Source of the DNA: Oscillospiraceae bacterium
GTDB lineage: Bacteria > Bacillota > Clostridia > Oscillospirales > Oscillospiraceae
Length of the DNA stretch: 13,482 nt
Assembly (NCBI GenBank): GCA_020866945.1
Contig: JAJBVW010000015.1
Location: 4,707-18,188, forward strand
Direction of reading: 5' to 3'
How positions within the stretch are numbered: the first letter of the stretch is position 1; each line of letters opens with the position of its first letter. Shown piece by piece: positions 6,490 through 13,482 of this stretch. A model generated the notes under the pieces. The model ran no database searches. It was not told the DNA's origin and saw only the letters and a list, made by a program, of their open reading frames with translations. Position numbers and translations under genes: made by a program.

Positions 6490-6518
6490 TTGTAAAAACT
6501 GTAAAAATATGGTATACC
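6490..6518 (+). promoter_or_regulatory. Likely promoter of the M14 peptidase gene
   Basis: TTGTAA at 6490-6495, 17 bases, then TATACC at 6513-6518. Each box matches consensus at 4 of 6 positions with ideal spacing. The -10 lies in an 8-bp palindrome, GGTATACC (6511-6518). The rest of the intergenic region between the two promoters (about 6387-6489) shows no gene or clear structure. Confidence 0.5.
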
Positions 6519-6557
6519 TAAACCATCGTTAGAAGATTTGGTGATGGATGGAATAAG

Positions 6558-6609
6558 TTTTTTGTTGTCTCCTGCTGAATTTTCCGCGAACAAACTTTAT
6601 AGGAGGTAA
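6558..6609 (+). promoter_or_regulatory. Leader of the M14 gene with T run and ribosome-site-pairing segment
   Basis: The predicted leader is about 90 nt. It has a run of six T at 6558-6563. TTGTCTCCT at 6565-6573 can pair with AGGAGGTAA at 6601-6609 over 9 bp (two G-U pairs), which would bury the Shine-Dalgarno site AGGAGGT (6601-6607). A regulatory hairpin is possible. No known riboswitch family is recognised. Confidence 0.35.
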
Positions 6610-6614
6610 AGAAA

Positions 6615-8924
6615 ATGAAAAAACGCCTGTTATCGCTCCTGCTGGTGCTGTGTATGTGCTGCGCGCTGTTCCCTGCGGCGGCCTTCGCATCGGAGGAGGC
6701 TTCCGCGGAAGCCGCGTCGGAGGAGGTTGAGGCCCTCTCCGCGTCCCTGGTGTTCACATACCCGGAGGGCATCGAGGAGGATGAGGTAACGATTGAGCTG
6801 TATGCGGGCTTCCCGACCTCATCCTATAGCACGCTGGATGAGATGATCGAGAATGGGGAGCTGACGCTCATCCCGGAGGAGGACGGCTATACCATTACCG
6901 AAGCCGGCACCTACAGCTATCACATCTCCGGCGACGGCTATTACAACATCCTGAAAATTTTCAACATCACGGAGGAGGACATAGCAGCCGGTGAAATCGT
7001 GATCGAGGTCACTGGCGGCAAGGTCAGCGAGACCGACGGCTATCAGCCCACCGTGGTGCCGGACAACGTGCCGGACACCTATTCTATGGGTGCCGCCGAC
7101 GTCATGCTCTGCATCTGGCCGGATGAGATTCTGGAGCATTTCACCGTGGAGGATCAGGAGTATGAGACGCCCGCCTTCGACGGGACGGACGCCGCCCATG
7201 AGTTCACCACCCAGGAGGAGCTGGAGGAGTTCCTGGCCGACCGGGACGAGAGCTGCGACTATATGTATCTTTATTCCGCCGGTACTACCCCCAACTATGA
7301 AATGGACATTCCTCTGGTGATTTTCACCGAGACGGAGATTCCCGAGGACGCCACCCTGGAGGAGGCTGCCGAGCTGGTAACGGCCAACGGCAAGCCGACC
7401 GTCTGGTATCAGGCCCAGATTCACCCCAACGAGCCTGCCGCCGGTGAGGGCGCACTGGTTATTATTGACGATTTTATCAACGATGAGGAGACTGCCGCCC
7501 TGCTGGAGAACGTGAACGTCATCGTCGTTCCCCGTATCAACCCGGATGGCTCCTATCTGTTCACCCGCGCCACCTATGGCGGCTTCGACATGAACCGCGA
7601 CCACATGGCCCTGAAGGCCGAGGAGCTGGCCCAGCTCCACACTGCCTATCGCCTGTTCATGGCAGAGGTGGTCGTTGACGGCCATGAGTTCTTCTTCTAC
7701 GGCGCGAGCGAGGACGGCTATATGCGCCAGGCGGACGACGTGGAGACCACGCCTGCCACCAGCCTCAACGACGACGAGGATGTCACAGCGCTGAGTCTGG
7801 AGATGACCGCCTACGCCTTTGAGGAGGCGGAGGATGCCGGCCTTCGTGTCTATCACTATGGCATTACCACCAACAACCCCATTGGCCGGGCCTACTTCGG
7901 ACTGTATAACTGCCTGTCCTTCCTGGTGGAGACCCGCGGCATCGGCGCCGGTAAGACCACCTTTGAGCGCCGGGTGTATTCTCAGGAGACCGTGGTCATG
8001 GCCTATATCACCTACACCGCTGAACACGCCGACGAGATAGTGGAAACCGTGGCCGCCGCCCGCGAGGAGACCATCGAGATGGGCAAGACCTACGACGAGG
8101 ACGAGTTGCTGGCCCTGTATCAGACCGCCTCCGGCGACACTCTGACTGACTATGAGGGCACCCGCGTTCAGTACAACATGGACGGCACGGTCTACAGCGA
8201 GGAGACCAACGCCCTGGAGCTGAACGACACCATCGTCCGCAGCCGCACCCGTCCCACCGCTTACGTTCTGCCCGCCGACCTTGAGAACATCGAGGAGATC
8301 CTCTATGTCATCGACAACCAGGGCATCGAGTATTACACCCTGGATCCCGGCACCACCGTTACGCTTCAGCAGTATTACTACGTCGGCCCGTACATGATTG
8401 ACGAGGAGACCGAGCGGGGCATCGAGGCCGATTTGTACGAGGCGACTGAGGTCACCTTTGAAAACGGCGCGTATGTGTTCCCCATGGATCAGGTGGGAGC
8501 AAACATCCTCGCCATGCTGATGGAGCCGGACGTCACCGATTCCGTTGGCTATGACGGCACCCTGTATCAGTACGGCCTGATCGACTACGACGAGGAGACT
8601 GGCGACTTCCCCATCTATCGCTACACCGGCGATAACCCGCGGGAGACCCTGGTCAGTAATGCGGGAGAGGCCGCCTCTGACGAGGCCAGCGAGGACGCAG
8701 CGGAAACCCTCAGCGTGGAGGACGCCTATGTCGAGTACATCCACGAGTGGCTCCTGGCCGAGCTGGAGGTCAACTCCTCCCTCACCGAGAATCAGATAGA
8801 AAATGAGTTCATGCCCCTCATCGAGGCTGGCGACTACGTCTCCTTCCCCGCAGAAATGCTCTATGGCGGTATGCTCAACTCCGGCGTTGCCATGACCTTT
8901 GAGGAGTTCGCCGCTCAGTATTAA
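6615..8924 (+). CDS. Secreted M14-family zinc carboxypeptidase-like protein
   Basis: A 769-residue exported protein. The signal peptide is MKKRLLSLLLVLC... with likely cleavage after AFA at residue 25, followed by a Ser/Glu/Ala-rich stretch. Residues about 42-135 form a beta-rich N-terminal region I do not recognise. The M14 domain spans about 225-480. Zinc ligands are His270 and Glu273 (HPNE) and His357 (VDGHEFF). The substrate-binding pair Asn327-Arg328 is in FDMNRD, after an N-P-D-G turn (309-312). The catalytic Glu439 is in LVETRG. All residues needed for a metallocarboxypeptidase are thus present. Residues about 540-680 form a C-terminal domain. A second acidic linker (SNAGEAASDEASED, 681-694) leads to a helical tail ending at 769. 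The protein is strikingly acidic. AGGAGGT 7 bases upstream fixes the start. It probably trims peptides or wall peptides outside the cell; the substrate is not known. Confidence 0.9.
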   Translation: MKKRLLSLLLVLCMCCALFPAAAFASEEASAEAASEEVEALSASLVFTYPEGIEEDEVTIELYAGFPTSSYSTLDEMIENGELTLIPEEDGYTITEAGTYSYHISGDGYYNILKIFNITEEDIAAGEIVIEVTGGKVSETDGYQPTVVPDNVPDTYSMGAADVMLCIWPDEILEHFTVEDQEYETPAFDGTDAAHEFTTQEELEEFLADRDESCDYMYLYSAGTTPNYEMDIPLVIFTETEIPEDATLEEAAELVTANGKPTVWYQAQIHPNEPAAGEGALVIIDDFINDEETAALLENVNVIVVPRINPDGSYLFTRATYGGFDMNRDHMALKAEELAQLHTAYRLFMAEVVVDGHEFFFYGASEDGYMRQADDVETTPATSLNDDEDVTALSLEMTAYAFEEAEDAGLRVYHYGITTNNPIGRAYFGLYNCLSFLVETRGIGAGKTTFERRVYSQETVVMAYITYTAEHADEIVETVAAAREETIEMGKTYDEDELLALYQTASGDTLTDYEGTRVQYNMDGTVYSEETNALELNDTIVRSRTRPTAYVLPADLENIEEILYVIDNQGIEYYTLDPGTTVTLQQYYYVGPYMIDEETERGIEADLYEATEVTFENGAYVFPMDQVGANILAMLMEPDVTDSVGYDGTLYQYGLIDYDEETGDFPIYRYTGDNPRETLVSNAGEAASDEASEDAAETLSVEDAYVEYIHEWLLAELEVNSSLTENQIENEFMPLIEAGDYVSFPAEMLYGGMLNSGVAMTFEEFAAQY

Positions 8925-8962
8925 TCGTAAGAACGCCTCTATTGCAAATCCATACACACAAG

Positions 8963-9013
8963 ACCCGCCCTGCCCGGAGCATCCGCTCCGCCGCAGGGCG
9001 GGTTTCTGTTTTT
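8963..9013 (+). terminator. Intrinsic terminator after the M14 gene
   Basis: An 11-bp outer stem (ACCCGCCCTGC at 8963-8973 with GCAGGGCGGGT at 8993-9003) carries a 6-bp inner stem (CGGAGC 8975-8980 with GCTCCG 8985-8990). A T-rich tail, TTTCTGTTTTT, follows. It ends the M14 transcript 39 bp after its stop. The minus-strand tail is not T-rich, so it is a weaker terminator for the convergent channel gene. Confidence 0.9.
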
Positions 9014-9049
9014 CTCTGCCGGGAGGCACGCCCCCAGGCGCGCGATCAA

Positions 9050-11071
9050 TCAGTGGTTGCTGAAAATAATCAGCTTGTCCCGGGGCGTCAGCTCCAGCCA
9101 CAGCTCATCCTGTCGGCCGGTGAACAGAACGGTATTCCCCTCCCCGTCCACATAGCCAATCAGGATGGCCTTGTTGTCCGGCGGGCAGGCGTTATATATC
9201 CCGCGTATCAGCTGGGCAGCGGTGCATCGGCCGGGAAGCGCGGCCAGAAATTCCGCCGCCGGCTTTATATAAAGCTCCTTGCTTTCATAGACATCCGCGC
9301 CCTCCTCGTCGTAGGTCAGAATATCGCAGTAAAACTCGTACAGCGCCTCCTTCGCGCTGATTTGCGTCACCATCTTGCTGATGTAGCGGTTGCTGATGAC
9401 CACATTGTTGGCACTGAAATCGTGAACCACATCATAGTTCTTCGGGTTTAGTATTTCTACGATAATATCTATCCGCCCGGGGTCGAACGCGCCGTCCTCA
9501 GCGGTTCGGGACGTGAGGATGCCCTGCACAAAGATGAGATAGGCCAGCGCGCCCGCGTCGATGGACTCCGGGCGGGCGTTGTCGTCCGAAAGAATCAGGA
9601 TGCTCACCTGGCCAGGGGTCGCGTCCAGAAAGGCATTTAACGCTCCGGCGATTTTGTCGCTTTCATATATGTCCGCCTCCACAATCTGCCGCACATAGGG
9701 ATAGTCCCGGTAAAATCCCCGCTTTTCAAGGCTCTTTTCGTCGTCTATTATCAGCAGATTCAAAATTTCCGAGCCGTCCCTGGGCATCCATTCGCCCCGG
9801 AATGCGTCAAAGCCCTTCATAAGCTCCATGCTCTTGGAGTTGTGGCCGATGATAATGACATTTTTCGCGCTGAGCCAGTAATCCGGGTTCAGCCTGATTT
9901 CCCGCTCCTGCCAGGTCGCTGCGCAGAGCCTGTCCACATCCTCCTCCTGGTCGGCTATGTAAAAGGCCTCCGGCCCCGTTTTGGTCGTCATGGCCGTCAT
10001 AGGAATGGCGCAGTCGCGTTCGGCAAGGAACCGGGAAACGTCCTCCGTCTCATTCCAGTCTCCCTGGTATGGACGGCAGAAAAATTCCGCACCCTTATTG
10101 GAAAACAGGGTGCTGTATACCGCATTCAGCTCCGGCATGACGGAAAACTGGGATAAGAGCTGCCCCAATATTTTGTTGACCGGGACGGGTATAATGTTGC
10201 ATTTTCCCAGACGCTCCTTGTGGAAAATAATCTTGTTCACCAGCTGGTGCGTCCAGAGATCCTCCACCTCCACAACGATGATTTGGTTGTCCGCGGAGGC
10301 GGAGGAGGACGTAAATTCCGCCACCTGCACCAGGGTCTTCACGGTGTTGGAATTGCCGTATTCCTTTTCCTCCCGGCGCTCACGGTAATCATATTTGCAC
10401 ATAGAGCTTTGAAAATCGCTGCTGAGGATGATGACGTTTTTTGCGGTGAGGATGGATATATCCGCAAGCTGCTTCGAGGAAAAGGTTTCCCCCTCCCGCA
10501 CAATGACGGTGAGCCGGTTTTTCACGTGCTCCCGGTGCACCGTGTCGGAGAGCCTGTCGTTCAGCTCCCGCTCCACAGCCTCTGCCCCGTCGTTTACCAG
10601 GATGACGATGACATCCCGCTTCCCGGTGTAAAGCATATCGTTCACAATTTCCGAGGCTCGGTTATTCCAGTTCAGGATGACGGTGTGGCCGGATATTTTC
10701 AGCGCCCGCCGGCCTGATTTGGAATTGTCAATAAAATTGGAGATGGCGTTCGTCACATAGCCTATCACCGCGCCGGTGAAGGTGATCATGCCGATAATGA
10801 CCGTGAGCATACAGACAATGACCAGCCCCACGCCCGCCTCCCCTACGTCCGCAATCACATAGGATATGCATCCGGCATCCAGTATCATGCTGACCGTATA
10901 AAACACGGACACCCAGAAGCCGGAGCTTTCCAGGGAGGAGGGGGCCAGTGCGGAGATAATAAGCGCCGCCACGACAAACAGCAGAATATTCAAAAGCAAT
11001 ATTCCCAGCAAAATCGCCATAGACGGGGTTTTCACCACAAAGACGTTTAGCCTTTCCCGCAGCTTTTTCAT
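9050..11071 (-). CDS. CASTOR/POLLUX-like RCK-domain ion channel
   Basis: A 673-residue membrane protein. TM1 is at about 17-41, a pore region with LDAGC (64-68) is at about 52-72, and TM2 is at about 78-108. A first Rossmann/RCK region follows (about 128-300; GHTVILNWNNRASEIV), then a second (about 403-560; NVIIIGHNSKSMELM) and a small C-terminal domain ending LTPRDKLIIFS. The order, the W-x-x-R motif after the first strand and the D-x-G pore segment match the CASTOR/POLLUX (DUF1012) channels of plants and their bacterial relatives, known as Ca2+-regulated cation channels. Selectivity cannot be read from sequence alone. The frame stays open to a TTG at 11125, but that part falls inside the ppdK terminator, so the ATG at 11071 is chosen. 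Its upstream region is purine-rich (GAGAGAGAAAGAG) without a good AGGAGG. Most likely membrane-located, controlling K+ or Ca2+ flux. Confidence 0.82.
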   Translation of the reverse strand: MKKLRERLNVFVVKTPSMAILLGILLLNILLFVVAALIISALAPSSLESSGFWVSVFYTVSMILDAGCISYVIADVGEAGVGLVIVCMLTVIIGMITFTGAVIGYVTNAISNFIDNSKSGRRALKISGHTVILNWNNRASEIVNDMLYTGKRDVIVILVNDGAEAVERELNDRLSDTVHREHVKNRLTVIVREGETFSSKQLADISILTAKNVIILSSDFQSSMCKYDYRERREEKEYGNSNTVKTLVQVAEFTSSSASADNQIIVVEVEDLWTHQLVNKIIFHKERLGKCNIIPVPVNKILGQLLSQFSVMPELNAVYSTLFSNKGAEFFCRPYQGDWNETEDVSRFLAERDCAIPMTAMTTKTGPEAFYIADQEEDVDRLCAATWQEREIRLNPDYWLSAKNVIIIGHNSKSMELMKGFDAFRGEWMPRDGSEILNLLIIDDEKSLEKRGFYRDYPYVRQIVEADIYESDKIAGALNAFLDATPGQVSILILSDDNARPESIDAGALAYLIFVQGILTSRTAEDGAFDPGRIDIIVEILNPKNYDVVHDFSANNVVISNRYISKMVTQISAKEALYEFYCDILTYDEEGADVYESKELYIKPAAEFLAALPGRCTAAQLIRGIYNACPPDNKAILIGYVDGEGNTVLFTGRQDELWLELTPRDKLIIFSNH

Positions 11072-11107
11072 AGTTTTTTCTCTTTCTCTCTCATTGTTTT
11101 TTGCCTG

Positions 11108-11147
11108 AAAAAGGGGGCGTATCAAAGCTCTGTCTGATACGCCCCCT
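11108..11147 (-). terminator. Intrinsic terminator after ppdK
   Basis: On the minus strand, AGGGGGCGTATCA (11147-11135) pairs perfectly with TGATACGCCCCCT (11124-11112) around a 10-nt loop. The last stem T merges with a run of five T (11112-11108). This is a textbook terminator 12 bp after the ppdK stop. It lies upstream of the channel gene on the same strand. Confidence 0.9.
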
Positions 11148-11159
11148 GGGTCTATGCTG

Positions 11160-13482
<2,323 letters not shown>

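Noticed and set aside
6511..6518. Palindrome GGTATACC as a separate operator
   Set aside because: At 8 bp it is too short to separate from the -10 box it overlaps; noted only with the promoter.
6615..6690. M14 protein as a lipoprotein because of Cys residues in the signal peptide
   Set aside because: The Cys residues (LCMCCALF) lack a Gly/Ala/Ser in the preceding lipobox position, whereas a good AFA cleavage site follows.
6819..9101. 760-codon open frame on the minus strand opposite the M14 gene
   Set aside because: It lies opposite a gene with a signal peptide, a complete active site and a strong ribosome site. Its own product is low-complexity Gly/Val/His/Leu-rich with no domain. Long antisense frames are common opposite GC-rich genes.
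11072..11125. TTG-started extension of the channel protein
   Set aside because: The extension is encoded by one arm and the T run of the ppdK terminator, and it begins with a non-ATG codon without a ribosome site.

Overview
The window is visibly GC-rich, with long, closely packed genes, strong AGGAGG-type ribosome sites, and secreted proteins whose mature N-termini are rich in Ser/Glu/Ala. Together with a MoxR-DUF58 operon and a pyruvate phosphate dikinase, this points to a GC-rich anaerobic Firmicute, most likely a gut Oscillospiraceae-type Clostridium (Oscillibacter/Flavonifractor-like). The taxonomic call is inference. No rRNA, tRNA, CRISPR array, insertion sequence or phage gene was seen.

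Left part (1-5639, plus strand): a compact operon. A possible 3' end of an upstream gene stops in a TAATG overlap with a MoxR-family AAA+ ATPase. Then come a DUF58 protein, a polytopic membrane protein with a DUF4129-like tail, a PurN-family formyltransferase homologue, and a membrane-anchored zinc-ribbon/SH3b protein. The first four genes overlap each other by 8, 4 and 8 nt. The MoxR-DUF58-membrane trio resembles the known MoxR/DUF58/TgpA envelope modules, but no transglutaminase core is present. The PurN homologue has Tyr where the catalytic His should be and lacks the catalytic Asp, so it may be a pseudoenzyme. A 19-bp perfect stem at 5597-5639 ends this operon and also serves the convergent nitroreductase gene.

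Middle part (5656-9013): two divergent genes for exported proteins share a 320-bp intergenic region. One is a Sec-exported nitroreductase-family protein (minus strand). The other is a large, very acidic, secreted M14-type zinc carboxypeptidase-like protein (plus strand) followed by a strong terminator. The shared region holds a good promoter in each direction, two inverted repeats near the minus-strand promoter, and a leader on the plus side that can pair with its own ribosome site.

Right part (9050-13482, minus strand): pyruvate phosphate dikinase (ppdK, truncated by the window edge at its N-terminus) is followed by a clear intrinsic terminator. Only 36 bp further on begins a CASTOR/POLLUX-like ion channel with two RCK/TrkA-type regions. 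The channel's longest open frame would start inside that terminator, so I place its start 54 bp later. It has no obvious promoter of its own.

No wholly new multi-gene system is evident. The best candidates for something undescribed are the His-to-Tyr PurN paralogue inside an envelope operon, the TgpA-like protein without its catalytic domain, the exported nitroreductase, and the bacterial CASTOR-like channel downstream of ppdK.
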